The translations under genes and the position numbers were made by a program. The notes beneath the pieces were generated by a model. That model made no database searches. It was not told the DNA's origin and saw nothing but the letters and a program-made list of their open reading frames with translations. From Rhodospirillales bacterium (GTDB lineage: Bacteria > Pseudomonadota > Alphaproteobacteria > SP197), in assembly GCA_014323865.1 (NCBI GenBank), contig JACONG010000016.1, positions 441,982-505,981 on the forward strand: a stretch of 64,000 nucleotides of DNA, in the 5' to 3' direction. Shown piece by piece: positions 20,000-29,720 of the stretch (the stretch's first letter is position 1; the number at the start of each line of letters is the position of its first letter).

Positions 20000-20485
20000 A
20001 TGCCTCAGTTGGAATTCTGGCACTTTCTGCCGCAGTTTTTCTGGCTCGTCGTTTGTTTCACGATCCTCTACTGCGTGATGGCCTTCGTCGCACTGCCGCG
20101 CATCGGCAGCGTGCTGGCCAAGCGCAAGGAGAAGGTCGAAACCGACCTCGACGCTGCCGAGAAGGCCAGGTCGCAGGCCGATGCGGCGCTGGAAGCCCAC
20201 GAGGCTTCGCTGACCGGCGCCCGTGACGAAGCCCATGCCGTGATCGCGGCGGCCTCGGAAGCCGGTGCCAGGGCGGCCGAAACGCGCAACCGCGAGCTCG
20301 ACGCCGAGATCGCCGGGCAGATCGAGGAAGCCCGGCGCGCTATCGCCGACGCCAGGTCCGAGGCCATGGACAACCTGACCGGCATGGCAGCCGAAGCGGC
20401 ACGCGATGCGACCGCCAGGCTGATCGGTGTCGAGGTCTCCGAAGACGACGTCAACAGGGCCGTCGCGGCCTCCAGGGAGGCCTGA
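20000..20485 (+). CDS. F0F1 ATP synthase subunit b'
   Basis: Peripheral-stalk subunit of 161 residues: one N-terminal membrane helix (FWHFLPQFFWLVVCFTILYCVM) followed by a long, highly charged coiled coil. The LPRIGSVLAKRKEKVETDL junction after the membrane helix is typical of b' (AtpF2/AtpG) in alphaproteobacteria and cyanobacteria, where b and b' form a heterodimer. The gene directly precedes atpF, with only two bases between them. AGGAAGG lies upstream of its ATG. Confidence 0.92.
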   Translation: MPQLEFWHFLPQFFWLVVCFTILYCVMAFVALPRIGSVLAKRKEKVETDLDAAEKARSQADAALEAHEASLTGARDEAHAVIAAASEAGARAAETRNRELDAEIAGQIEEARRAIADARSEAMDNLTGMAAEAARDATARLIGVEVSEDDVNRAVAASREA

Positions 20486-20487
20486 GG

Positions 20488-20979
20488 ATGGACAAGCTCT
20501 TTGCGGATCCGACCTTCTGGGTCGCAATCGGTTTCTTCGCGGCCATTGCAATCGTCTGGAAGCCACTCTCCAGGATGATTCTGGGCGGCCTCGATCGCCG
20601 TAGCGAGAAGATCGCAAGCGCGCTCGACGAGGCCCGTCGCCTGCGCGAGGAGGCCCAGGAACTGCTGGCGTCCTACGAGCGCAAGCAGCGTGAGGCCACC
20701 AGGGAAGCCGAGGGTATTGTCAACCAGGCGCGCGAGGAAGCGGACCGTTTGACCAGGCGGGCCGCCGAGGATCTCGAGAATCAGGTCGCGCGCCGCCGAC
20801 AGCAGGCCATGGACCGTATCGGCCAGGCCGAGGCGGACGCTGTGCGCGAGGTTCGCACAAGCGCGGTCGATCTGGCGCTGAAGGCCACCCGCAAACTGCT
20901 TGACGACAGGATCGGTGAAGCCGAACAGGCCAGGCTGGTCGACGACGCAATCGCCGAGGTCGCCAGGCGGCTGCACTGA
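20488..20979 (+). CDS. atpF: F0F1 ATP synthase subunit b
   Basis: Second peripheral-stalk subunit (163 residues) that pairs with b'. An N-terminal hydrophobic segment (PTFWVAIGFFAAIAIVWKPL) anchors it, then LGGLDRRSEKIASALDEARRLREEA begins the coiled coil. It is the last gene of the F0 operon; the stop codon lies inside a 12-bp, three-copy tandem repeat (20978-21013). The F1 genes are not in the window. Confidence 0.93.
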   Translation: MDKLFADPTFWVAIGFFAAIAIVWKPLSRMILGGLDRRSEKIASALDEARRLREEAQELLASYERKQREATREAEGIVNQAREEADRLTRRAAEDLENQVARRRQQAMDRIGQAEADAVREVRTSAVDLALKATRKLLDDRIGEAEQARLVDDAIAEVARRLH

Positions 20980-21013
20980 GTTCCCGGGAGAGTTCCTAGG
21001 AGAGTTCCCAGCA
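20978..21013. repeat. 12-bp tandem repeat, three copies, at the atpF stop
   Basis: Units GAGTTCCCGGGA, GAGTTCCTAGGA and GAGTTCCCAGCA follow one another without gaps and include the atpF stop codon. The rest of 21014-21235 shows short GC-rich inverted repeats but no gene; no copy of the tRNA-Ser 3' end, which would mark an island boundary, was found there. Confidence 0.8.
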
Positions 21014-21235
21014 TATCCGGAGGCAAATCCGGACCCCGAAAGGGCATCGGCGCCAACGCCGGTGCCCCTCGTCTTCCCGAAGAGATCGAGGCACGTGTCT
21101 GGCCAGTGACGCTCTGACGGATGGGGGCTTCCGCCCGGTGACCTCCGGGAGGCCATCGCAACGATTATCGATAGCTTGACGCCACAGCACGGCACGAACG
21201 TCTTCGCCGCCGGGGATAACAATGATCGTTCAATG

Positions 21236-22288
21236 TCAATCGATGTCGAGCGGGGGCAGGGTGTTCACGATTTTCACGGTCTCCAGGCTGACGGTGATGA
21301 CACGCCGGAACAGGTCGAGCGGGTAGCGGGGATCGCCCATGGTCTCGTTGGCAAAGTCGTTGGCATCGTTGACGATGCCGCTGGCCTTGTCGGTCTTCAC
21401 CGCCTGCCGTTGCATCACCCATTCGAGTGCGGGCCTGCCGTTGACGATGTAGTCCCAGGCTTCCGGCGGAATGTCCGTGATGACGATGTGCTCGTTGTAG
21501 ATGACCGTGGTTCTGTCCTTCTCCCGTCCCTTGCCGCCGAACTTCATCTTCCTCACCCGGTAGAACGCGACCGGATCGGTCCGGGCCTCCGTTATCAGGC
21601 GGTGGTCGCCTTCCCTGAAGGTGACCGCAAAGGGCTCGACGCTGCCGAAATTCACATGCAGGTCGCCAAGGGCGCGGCCCGCATCGCGGAAGGCGGCAAA
21701 ATCCTCGAAGCGCTTCACCGGCGGAATGCGCGGCAGGGCCTTGGCGAGGTTGTTTCCGAAGCGTGTGCGATAGTCGGGCGCATGAAGCAGGCCATAGATA
21801 TAGTAGAAGAGGTCTTCCTTGCCGATGTCCCGACCGGGATAGGCGGCGCGGAACGGTGCCAGCCCCGCATCGGCAATGGCCTCGCGGCGGGTGAGGTCAT
21901 GGCCGGTTTCGGTCTCCCCGCCGCTCAAGAGACCGCCCTCCGGCCCTGCCTGCTCGTAGAGGTAGAGCGGGAAGCACTGGCCTTTTTCTATCGTGTCAAA
22001 ATTGGGCACCGCGTCCGTCATCAGTGCTGAAAACCCGGCCCCCGCTCCGGTGCCCGAGACCTGGATGACCCTGTTTTTTGCCTCCGCATGGGGGAAGATG
22101 CGCGGCATCCGGTAGACCATCTCATTCAAGCGGCGGTCAAAATAAAGCCATTGTTTGTGAAACGGGCGATAGAGGCTGGGAACGATGTTCCCCGCGTCGA
22201 ATGCTATCCTGCGGCCCTTCTTCAGGTCCTGTTTCAGGGCGCGGCTCCAGTTGATTGCCCTGGAGTCGGTGTTGACGAAGCCATCCAC
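21236..22288 (-). pseudogene. 3' part of the frameshifted restriction-modification gene
   Basis: This 350-codon frame continues the large restriction-modification gene in another reading frame. It begins inside the target-recognition region (GFVNTDSRAINWSRALKQDL, then SLYRPFHKQWLYFDRRLNEMVY), which in related single-chain enzymes directly follows the methyltransferase part. Its first ATG is not a natural start: the codons before it (reading Asp-Val) continue the alignment. It carries the DNA-specificity domain and ends at 21236 about 250 bases from the convergent atpF. Without it the upstream polypeptide would lack most of its recognition domain. Confidence 0.8.
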
Positions 22289-25200
22289 ATCGGGCTTTCC
22301 CCGGCCTCGGCATGGCGGTCAGCTTCGGCGTTGTAGAATTCGATCATGCGGGCCATGTTGTCCATGAGTTTCCTGTGGCTCGACTGGATGCACCATGCAT
22401 CGCGGCTGGTGACAATTCCGCAGGAGTAATTCCCGAATATCGCCATATCGGCTGACGTCTTGTCACCCATTGCAGGGAAACGCTCGAAGCTCCGGTCCAC
22501 CTGATCGAGCCAGTCGTTGTTCGCGTCCGGCGTAATCTGTGTCCAGTTCCCGGCCTGTGTGATGCCATCGATCGAACGGAAGTCCCGGATAAGGCCCAGC
22601 TTCTGTTCGCGGTCGAGATCGTCGCCGATGTCGTGGAAACGGATGTGCCCGTGTTCCGTCGCCCCGGGGTTCTTGACCAGAATGGCAATGGATGTGCCGG
22701 TCATGCTGGCCGATCCGAAGATGTTCCCCCCTTCCCCGGCAGCCCCCTTCGAGAGCATATCCTTGCGGATGTCGCCCCGCAGGTGGAACACATAAAGATC
22801 GCTGAACTCCTCGGCCAGACACGCGCGCAGACCGTCCATCGCATTGCCATCAATCCAACCCGCATTGGTGACAAAGGCCATCACGCCCGCATCCCCGATC
22901 CGGTCGCTGGCCCAGCGGAAGGCGCGGATGTAGCTGTCATAAAGGTTTTTCTTCAGCACAGCATTGGAACGATCCGCGTAGGTGTCCCTGATCCTGGCGT
23001 CGAGGTTTTCGTATTTCAGATTCTTTGCATTATCGTTTTCTTTCTTCTGCCCGGCAGAATAGGGCGGGTTGCCTACGATCACCCGGATATCGAGTTTCTT
23101 CTGCCGCGTCCGGCGTTCCGAATTGTCGGGCAGCAGGTCGGCGATCATGTCGCGTTCCTGTTCGTACATCTGGAACGTGTCGGTCAGCGCGATACCGGTA
23201 AAGGGCTCGTAGGGCGCGTTGTCCGACAATGCGCCATGGGCCCGTTCACGATACACGGTCTCGATATTGATGGCCGCGATGTAATAGGCCAGCAGCACGA
23301 TCTCGTTGGCGTGAATCTCACAGGCGTATTTGTGCGCCATTTCTTCGGGCGCGATCAGGTCCGACTGCAGGAGCCGGGCGATGAAGGTGCCCGTGCCGGT
23401 GAAGGGGTCGAGGATATGCACACCCCTCGATCCCAGTGTCTGGCCGAACTGAGCCTTCAGCACGTCATTGACCGAACGGAGGATGAAGTCCACCACCTCG
23501 ACCGGCGTGTAGACGATGCCCAGCCGCCCGGTCAGGTGCGGAAAGGCATTGCGGAAGAACCGGTCGTATAGATCGGCGATCAGCCTCTGGCGCCCGTCGG
23601 CGGTGACCACATCTTCGGCGCGGCGCGCCACGCTGGCATAGAACCGGTCCAGGTCTGTCGTTTCCTTTGCCAGATTGTGGCCATGCAACTGTTCCAGCAC
23701 GGTTTCCATGGCACGCGATACCGGGTTCTGTGCCGTAAAGGCGTTGTCCCCGAAGAGCGTGTCGAAGACAGGCTTCGCGATGAGATGCTGGGCCAGCATC
23801 TCGATGGCCTCCGCCTCGGTGATCGACGGGTTCAGGTCGTCGCGCAGTTCCTCAAGGAACGCCAGGAAGGCCTGCCGCGCCGGGCCGTCACAGGCAACGA
23901 TGGTCCCGATGCGTGTGATGTGCGTGCCGGCAATCCGCGCGATATCCCCGGTCCAGGTTTCCCAGTAGTCGCGGGTGCCGCATTTCTCGACAATCCTCGC
24001 CATGATGGCGCGGGTTACGGCGTCGAATGCCAGCTCGTACTGGGGTTCCGGGTTATGGATGTACCGGGCTCCCGGGTCACGGCCCCCGCGCCCTTCCTTC
24101 CCGGTCCCGCCGGTGGAGAAATCCTCGACAACGGCGGTCACCGCATCGAGTTCCGCCACACGTATCAGGGCGATCCGGTCGCTGATATCCTCGCCGATGC
24201 GGGCCTGGTTGATGCGCGCATCGAGCCGTTCGTCATGGGCGCGCAGCGCGTTCAGGATCTGCCAGATCACCCGGTAGCGCTCATTGTCATTGAGCGCCTC
24301 CTCGGGGCTGATGTCGGGCGGAATGGCAACGGGCAGGATGACATAGCCCAGCGTCTTGCCTTCGGCCCGGCGCATGACGCGGCCCACCGACTGCACCACT
24401 TCGATCTGGCTCTTGCGCGGATGCATGAACAGGATCGCATCCAGGGCAGGCACGTCCACCCCTTCGGACAGAACCCTTACGTTGGTCAGGATGCGGCAGG
24501 TGTCCTCGCCTGCCTCTTCACGGAGCCAGTCCAGCCTCTCCTCGCGCGCCGAAGCATTGAATTTGCCGTCGATATGGCGCACCTCGGTGGTGATGTGCCG
24601 GACATCCTCGCCGGAGTCGCTGGTGTATTCGGCAACCACCTGCGCAAACTCCTTCTCGACGATGCGGGAGGCGGCAATTTTGTCGCAGAACACCAGCGCC
24701 CGCTTCATGGGGCAGGTATCGTCCTTCATGCCCTCCTTCGCCAGCGCCTTGTAGCAGCCGACGATCTTGGTCGCGTCGCCCAGCGTCAGTTCGGGCCCGT
24801 CGCGCAGGCGGTTCTGCACAGTCGTCGAGACCAGCCTTTCGTCCACCGCCAGCACGACCACCTTGTAATCGGTCAGCAGCCCGTCCTCCACCGCCTGGCC
24901 AAAGCCCAGATGGAACAGTGTCTCGCCGAACATCTCCGCGTCATCCATCGAGGCGAGGGCGGCCTCATGGTCGTCCGCCTTCCGCTTCGCCCCTTCCCCG
25001 AAGATACGCGGCGTCGCCGTCATGTAGAGCCGCTTGCGGGCCGACACGTGTTCGTTGCGGTGGATGCGCACGAAGGCGCTGTCGTCCTCCCCCTTGAGCG
25101 TGACGCCCGTGGTGCGGTGCGCCTCGTCGCAGATCGCGAGATCGAACGCCGGCAGGCCGTGGTCCTTCTGCGCGCGGGTCAGCACGTCGATGGAGTGATA

Positions 25201-26196
25201 GGTGGCAAAGACCACCGTCATCCGCTCCGCCGGGGCACCGGCCACCTGACCGGCGAGCCGGTCCGCATCGGTCGTGGCCGGAAAGGCCAGGTCATGCACG
25301 GTCAGGTCGAGGCTGTCGGGGTCCGGCCGCCTCTTGCCCACCGCCTGATCCGAGCAGACCGAAAAGGCGGTGAAGTCCTGCGCACAGTCGGTCTTCCATT
25401 CGCGCACCGTCTGCGACATCAGCGCCAGCGACGGCACCATGCAGAGCACACGCCCGCCACGCCCCGCCATGGTCTCGGCAATCGCAAGCGCGGTGAAGGT
25501 CTTGCCCGTGCCACAGGCCATGATCAGCTTGCCGCGGTCGGCGTCTGCAAGACCCTTGGTCACCGCCTGCAGCGCATTGCGCTGGTGGTCGCGCAGCTCC
25601 TTCTTCGGCGCGAGGCTGACCGTGCCGCTGCGCAGGAACCGCGACCAGTCGATGCCGCTGGCCTCCAGCTCGCCAAGCCCGATCCGGTTCCAGTTCTTCG
25701 AGAGGTTTTCGAGCGTTTCCTTCGCATTTCGCCCGAAGCCGTCCTGGCTCGTGTCAACAATAATCAGGCGGGTGAACGTCTCGTTTCCCGCCGCCGAGAT
25801 GAAGCTGTCGATCGCGGGCTTGGAGATGCGCCCGCCGCGCTCCAGAAACTTGCACTGGATCGCCGCATGGCCCGAGCCGTCGGCATGTGTCGCCACCAGA
25901 TCGATCCCGATGTCGGTCCTCGCCCGGCCCTGCGCCTCGGCCCACTCGCCATAGGGCTTCACATCCGACCAGAACTGTTTCTGCACCGGATCGTGCAGAA
26001 GATAGGCGCGCACAACCCGCTCGAAACAGTCGCCCTTCTCGCGTTCCGAACGCGCCTCGGCGCGAAATCGCTCCAGAATGTCGCGCAGCGACATTGCGCC
26101 CGGCTCCGCCGCCGGGCCGCCATCTGTCACCGCCCTGACGTCATGCCGTGGATCTTGTTCGTCTTTGTCCGTTCCCGTCATAACCTTTTCCGTCAT
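22234..26196 (-). CDS. Type ISP restriction-modification enzyme (LlaGI-like), frameshifted near 3' end
   Basis: A single-polypeptide restriction-modification protein. Parts in order: an Mrr-like PD-(D/E)xK nuclease (Asp99 in GIDLVATH, QCK at 114-116); a superfamily 2 helicase/translocase with GTGKT near residue 225, CDEAHRTTG near 355 and SVGRVMRR; an adenine-N6 methyltransferase with DPFTGTGTF near 928 and NPPY near 1041; then the start of the target-recognition domain. The frame shifts at about residue 1303, adding a short foreign tail, and the rest lies at 21236-22288. Together they would give about 1650 residues, typical of LlaGI/LlaBIII. Start ATG 26196 has GGAG seven bases upstream; the apparent extension to 26304 is translated tRNA. 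The whole gene could be active only if the frameshift is a sequencing error. Confidence 0.88.
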   Translation of the reverse strand: MTEKVMTGTDKDEQDPRHDVRAVTDGGPAAEPGAMSLRDILERFRAEARSEREKGDCFERVVRAYLLHDPVQKQFWSDVKPYGEWAEAQGRARTDIGIDLVATHADGSGHAAIQCKFLERGGRISKPAIDSFISAAGNETFTRLIIVDTSQDGFGRNAKETLENLSKNWNRIGLGELEASGIDWSRFLRSGTVSLAPKKELRDHQRNALQAVTKGLADADRGKLIMACGTGKTFTALAIAETMAGRGGRVLCMVPSLALMSQTVREWKTDCAQDFTAFSVCSDQAVGKRRPDPDSLDLTVHDLAFPATTDADRLAGQVAGAPAERMTVVFATYHSIDVLTRAQKDHGLPAFDLAICDEAHRTTGVTLKGEDDSAFVRIHRNEHVSARKRLYMTATPRIFGEGAKRKADDHEAALASMDDAEMFGETLFHLGFGQAVEDGLLTDYKVVVLAVDERLVSTTVQNRLRDGPELTLGDATKIVGCYKALAKEGMKDDTCPMKRALVFCDKIAASRIVEKEFAQVVAEYTSDSGEDVRHITTEVRHIDGKFNASAREERLDWLREEAGEDTCRILTNVRVLSEGVDVPALDAILFMHPRKSQIEVVQSVGRVMRRAEGKTLGYVILPVAIPPDISPEEALNDNERYRVIWQILNALRAHDERLDARINQARIGEDISDRIALIRVAELDAVTAVVEDFSTGGTGKEGRGGRDPGARYIHNPEPQYELAFDAVTRAIMARIVEKCGTRDYWETWTGDIARIAGTHITRIGTIVACDGPARQAFLAFLEELRDDLNPSITEAEAIEMLAQHLIAKPVFDTLFGDNAFTAQNPVSRAMETVLEQLHGHNLAKETTDLDRFYASVARRAEDVVTADGRQRLIADLYDRFFRNAFPHLTGRLGIVYTPVEVVDFILRSVNDVLKAQFGQTLGSRGVHILDPFTGTGTFIARLLQSDLIAPEEMAHKYACEIHANEIVLLAYYIAAINIETVYRERAHGALSDNAPYEPFTGIALTDTFQMYEQERDMIADLLPDNSERRTRQKKLDIRVIVGNPPYSAGQKKENDNAKNLKYENLDARIRDTYADRSNAVLKKNLYDSYIRAFRWASDRIGDAGVMAFVTNAGWIDGNAMDGLRACLAEEFSDLYVFHLRGDIRKDMLSKGAAGEGGNIFGSASMTGTSIAILVKNPGATEHGHIRFHDIGDDLDREQKLGLIRDFRSIDGITQAGNWTQITPDANNDWLDQVDRSFERFPAMGDKTSADMAIFGNYSCGIVTSRDAWCIQSSHRKLMDNMARMIEFYNAEADRHAEAGESPMWMASSTPTPGQSTGAAP

Positions 26197-26222
26197 ACTG
26201 GGCTCCACAATGTGCGGCCGCG

Positions 26223-26310
26223 TGGCGGAGGGAGCGGGATTCGAACCCGCGAGGGCTTTCACCCAACACGCTTTCCAGGCGTGCGCCTTGAACCGCTCGG
26301 CCATCCCTCC
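26223..26310 (-). tRNA. tRNA-Ser (anticodon GGA)
   Basis: On the minus strand the acceptor stem GGAGGGA (26310-26304) pairs with TCCCTCC (26233-26227), followed by discriminator G and an encoded CCA at 26225-26223. The T-arm GGTTCGAATCC is intact, the anticodon loop reads CTGGAAA giving GGA for UCC/UCU codons, and a long variable arm is present as expected for serine. The restriction-modification gene begins 27 bases after the CCA on the same strand. Confidence 0.96.
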
Positions 26311-26485
26311 GGAAGGGTGCGAGCCTAGAACGTCTTCATCTCAAGCTGAATGGAAAAAGGGGGCCCCCATTCGTTCCGCCACATGATTCTGTACCCACAA
26401 GTCACACGGGAAGCAGATATGGCGCGTTGTTACGGATTGGACCTTCGCCACCGCAGGATATGACCGCGATCAAATTGAATCTGCT

Positions 26486-27988
26486 CTAGGCAGCCCGGTT
26501 TGTCTCCGGTTGCGGTCGCCAAGTCAGCACCGGATGGCGGGCTGCCGCCGTTTCGTCCAGGCGGCTCCAGGGTGCCAGATGCGGTGCGTCGTGGAACCAC
26601 GCGGCGTCGCCCGACTGTGCGCGCTCCATGAGGTGCAGCATGGTGTCGCAGAAGAGGTCGAGGCTCTGCCTGCTTTCGGTCTCGGTCGGTTCGATCAGCA
26701 TGGCACCGTGCACGACCAGCGGGAAGTACATGGTCATCGGGTGAAAACCCTCGTCGATCATTGCCTTGGCGAGGTCGAGCGTGCTGACGTCGGTGTCCCT
26801 CAGCGTGTGATCGTCGAACAGGCACTCGTGCATGCAGGGGCCGGGGAACGGCAGGTTGTAGGCACCCTTGAGGCGCGCCATGACGTAGTTGGCGTTGAGC
26901 ACCGAATCCTCGGCGACCTGGCGCAGGCCGTCCGAGCCGTGGCTCATCATGTAGGCCAGGGCACGCACGAACATGCCCATCTGGCCGTGGAATCCGCGCA
27001 GCCGGCCAAAAGACTTGCCGGTCGCATCCTGTTCCACCAGCGACCACGATTCGCCGTCGGCCACGACGCAGGGCAGCGGCGCATAGGGCACGAGCGGCTC
27101 CGACAGAACCACGGGCCCGCTGCCCGGCCCGCCGCCGCCGTGCGGCGTCGAGAAGGTCTTGTGGAGGTTGATGTGCATGGCATCGACACCGAGGTCGCCG
27201 GGCCTGACCCGGCCGACGATGGCGTTGAAGTTCGCACCGTCGGCATAGAAAAAGGCGCCTGCGTCATGGATCAGCTCGGCCACCTGGACGACCTCGTCCT
27301 CGAACAGGCCGCAGGTGTTGGGGTTGGTCAGCATGAGCGCTGCGACATCCTCATCGAGCGCTTCCCTGAGCACCTCGACATCAATGCGCCCGCGCGCATT
27401 GGCGGGGATCGACTCGACCTTGTAGCCGCACAGCGCCGCCGTCGCCGGGTTCGTCCCGTGGGCCGATTCGGGCGCGAGAACGCGCTTGCGCGCATCGCCC
27501 CGGTCGGTCAGCGCGGCCCGGATCGTCATGAGCCCGGCGAGCTCGCCATGGGCACCCGCGGCCGGCGACATCGCCACACCCGGCATGCCCGTCAGCGTGC
27601 AGAGCCAGTGGGCCAGCGTGCCGATCAGTTCCAGGCAGCCCGTCACCGTCTGTTGCGGCTGCAGGGGATGCGCCATCGCAAAGCCTGGCAGACGCGCCAC
27701 CTTCTCGTTGAGCCGGGGGTTGTGCTTCATCGTGCACGAGCCCAGAGGGTAGAGCCCGGCATCGATCGCGTAGTTCTTCTGGGAGAGCCGGGTGAAGTGG
27801 CGCACCACCTGGGGTTCCGACACACCGGGCAGGCCTATCCGGCCTGCGCGTTCCAGGCCGCCGAGCTTCAGGGCCAGGCCCTCGGGCTCCGGCAGGTCGA
27901 CACCCGTGCGGCCGTCGGCATCCTGTTCGAACAGCAGTGGTTCGTGCATCACAAGGCCACGATGGCCCGAGGACGTCATCTGGGTCAT
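26486..27988 (-). CDS. gcvPB: Glycine dehydrogenase (decarboxylating), subunit 2
   Basis: C-terminal half of the two-chain P-protein, 500 residues. It binds pyridoxal phosphate through the lysine in [21 protein letters not shown] and decarboxylates glycine, passing the aminomethyl group to Gcv[22 protein letters not shown] and [13 protein letters not shown] are diagnostic. The ATG at 27988 overlaps the end of gcvPA by four bases. It closes the gcvT-H-PA-PB operon; the minus-strand tail at 26340-26370 has a GC-rich, self-complementary stretch followed by five T residues that may end transcription. Confidence 0.97.
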   Translation of the reverse strand: MTQMTSSGHRGLVMHEPLLFEQDADGRTGVDLPEPEGLALKLGGLERAGRIGLPGVSEPQVVRHFTRLSQKNYAIDAGLYPLGSCTMKHNPRLNEKVARLPGFAMAHPLQPQQTVTGCLELIGTLAHWLCTLTGMPGVAMSPAAGAHGELAGLMTIRAALTDRGDARKRVLAPESAHGTNPATAALCGYKVESIPANARGRIDVEVLREALDEDVAALMLTNPNTCGLFEDEVVQVAELIHDAGAFFYADGANFNAIVGRVRPGDLGVDAMHINLHKTFSTPHGGGGPGSGPVVLSEPLVPYAPLPCVVADGESWSLVEQDATGKSFGRLRGFHGQMGMFVRALAYMMSHGSDGLRQVAEDSVLNANYVMARLKGAYNLPFPGPCMHECLFDDHTLRDTDVSTLDLAKAMIDEGFHPMTMYFPLVVHGAMLIEPTETESRQSLDLFCDTMLHLMERAQSGDAAWFHDAPHLAPWSRLDETAAARHPVLTWRPQPETNRAA

Positions 27989-29331
27989 GACAGCACCTCC
28001 CCAAGACGGTCGGCGAGCGCTGTGATCTCATCCGGTGTCGTCATCTCGGTCGCCGCCACAACCATCAGCTCGGCCACGTCGTCTCTCCCCGGCATGAAGC
28101 GCGAGAGCGGAACGCCGCCCAGAACGCCGCGCGCGGCCAGGGCATCGACCACGCCGGCCGCCGGTTTCGACAGCCGCACCGTGAACTCGTTGAAGTAGCT
28201 CTCGTTCAGCACCGTCACACCGTTGACCGCAGCGAGCGCCGCCTCGGTTCGCAACGCCGCCTCATGATTGAGATGGGCCAGGCGCGTCAGACCGGCCTCA
28301 CCGAGCAGCGACAGGTGGATCGTGAAGGCAAGGGCACAGAGGCCGGAGTTCGTGCAGATGTTGCTGGTCGCCTTTTCGCGGCGAATGTGCTGTTCGCGCG
28401 TCGAGAGTGTGAGCACATAGCCGCGCCGCCCGTCGACATCGGTGGCCTCGCCCGAGAGTCGGCCCGGCATCTGGCGCACGTACTTCTCGCGGGTTGCGAA
28501 GAGGCCAAGGTAGGGGCCGCCGAAACCCGTGGGATTGCCGAGCGACTGGCCTTCGCAAACAACGATGTCAGCGCCCATCTCGCCGGGGGGGGTGACAAGG
28601 CCGAGCGAGACCACCTCGGTCACCACGGCAACCAGAAGCGCGCCCGCGGCGTGGCAGGCATCGGCCAGGACACGAAGATCACGCAGCCGGCCCATGACGT
28701 CGGGCGTCTGAACGACGACACAGCTCGTGTTCCCGTCGATCAGCGCCGCGAGGTCCTGGACGCCTTCAGGGTTGAGCTCCTGGCTCGCGATCTCGAAGTC
28801 GCCGTAGCGCGCGTAGGTCTCGACGGTCTCGCGGTAATGCGGATGAAGCCCGCCCGACAGCACCGCCCTGTGACGTCGTGTGACGCGGTTGGCCATCAGC
28901 ACCGCTTCGGCCGCGCCCGATGCGCCGTCGTACATTGAGGCGTTGGCCACATCCATGCCGGTCAGCATCGCAACCATGGTCTGGAACTCGAACAGCATCT
29001 GCAGCGTGCCCTGACTCACCTCGGGCTGATAGGGTGTGTAGGAGGTGAGGAACTCGCCGCGCTGAATCAGGGCATCGACCGTGGCCGGAATGTGATGGCG
29101 ATAGGCACCGCAGCCGACGAAGCTCGGCGTATTGCCGCCATGCAGGTTCTTCGCCGCCATCGCTCCCAGGGCGCGCTCGACGGCAAGTTCGCCCTGATGG
29201 GGCGGCAGGTCGACCGGGCCGTCGAGCCAGACATCGTGCGGCACGTCCACGTAGAGGTCGTCCATGCTGCCGGCGCCGATCACATTCAGCATGGCCCGGC
29301 GGTCGGAGTCGGTATGGGGCAGGTAGCGCAT
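27985..29331 (-). CDS. gcvPA: Glycine dehydrogenase (decarboxylating), subunit 1
   Basis: N-terminal half of the split P-protein, 448 residues. It lacks the PLP lysine but keeps the fold and dimer contacts; [19 protein letters not shown] at the start, [21 protein letters not shown] and [20 protein letters not shown] are hallmarks. The gene overlaps gcvH by one base and gcvPB by four, so the three are probably translated as a coupled unit. Confidence 0.97.
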   Translation of the reverse strand: MRYLPHTDSDRRAMLNVIGAGSMDDLYVDVPHDVWLDGPVDLPPHQGELAVERALGAMAAKNLHGGNTPSFVGCGAYRHHIPATVDALIQRGEFLTSYTPYQPEVSQGTLQMLFEFQTMVAMLTGMDVANASMYDGASGAAEAVLMANRVTRRHRAVLSGGLHPHYRETVETYARYGDFEIASQELNPEGVQDLAALIDGNTSCVVVQTPDVMGRLRDLRVLADACHAAGALLVAVVTEVVSLGLVTPPGEMGADIVVCEGQSLGNPTGFGGPYLGLFATREKYVRQMPGRLSGEATDVDGRRGYVLTLSTREQHIRREKATSNICTNSGLCALAFTIHLSLLGEAGLTRLAHLNHEAALRTEAALAAVNGVTVLNESYFNEFTVRLSKPAAGVVDALAARGVLGGVPLSRFMPGRDDVAELMVVAATEMTTPDEITALADRLGEVLS

Positions 29332-29708
29332 CAGTCGAGCTCCGCCAGAAATTCCTGATAGGCCTTCTCGTCCATCAGCTCCTTGAGCTGGGCGGGGTTG
29401 TCGACACGCATGCGAACGAACCAGCCCGAGCCATAGGGCTCAGCATTCACCTGGGCGGGGTCTTCGGAGAGCGTTTCGTTGACCTCGACGATCTTGCCGT
29501 CGAATGGCGCGTAGACCTCGCTGGCCGCCTTGACCGACTCGACGACGCAGGCTTCCTCGTTCCGGGTCACGCTGCGCCCGGTCTCCGGCAGTTCGACGAA
29601 GACGACGTCGCCCAACTGCTTCTGGGCATGGTCGGAAATGCCGATCGTGGCGATGTCGCCGTCGACCGCCACCCACTCGTGATCCTTGCTGTAAAGTCTG
29701 TCGCTCAT
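29331..29708 (-). CDS. gcvH: Glycine cleavage system H protein
   Basis: Lipoyl carrier protein of 125 residues that shuttles the aminomethyl intermediate between the P, T and L proteins. The lipoylated lysine is Lys60 in [15 protein letters not shown]. The start [13 protein letters not shown] is typical. It follows gcvT by 12 bases and overlaps gcvPA by one. Confidence 0.97.
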   Translation of the reverse strand: MSDRLYSKDHEWVAVDGDIATIGISDHAQKQLGDVVFVELPETGRSVTRNEEACVVESVKAASEVYAPFDGKIVEVNETLSEDPAQVNAEPYGSGWFVRMRVDNPAQLKELMDEKAYQEFLAELD

Positions 29709-29720
29709 GTCTGGTCTCCC

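Noticed and set aside
20980-21235. Duplicated tRNA-Ser 3' end as an island boundary
   Set aside because: I looked for the tRNA 3' sequence in this interval and found no matching stretch, so an att duplication is not supported here.
22250-22300. Programmed -1 ribosomal frameshift in the restriction-modification gene
   Set aside because: The run GGGGAAAGCCC does not form an X-XXY-YYZ slippery heptamer in the upstream frame, and no clear downstream pseudoknot was seen. A lost base in a short homopolymer is simpler.
26197-26304. Extension of the restriction-modification protein to 26304
   Set aside because: These codons are the translated tRNA-Ser gene; the ATG at 26196 has its own ribosome binding site.
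22633-26328. Long plus-strand frames opposite the restriction-modification gene
   Set aside because: They are antisense to a protein with clear nuclease, helicase and methyltransferase motifs, and show no family similarity.
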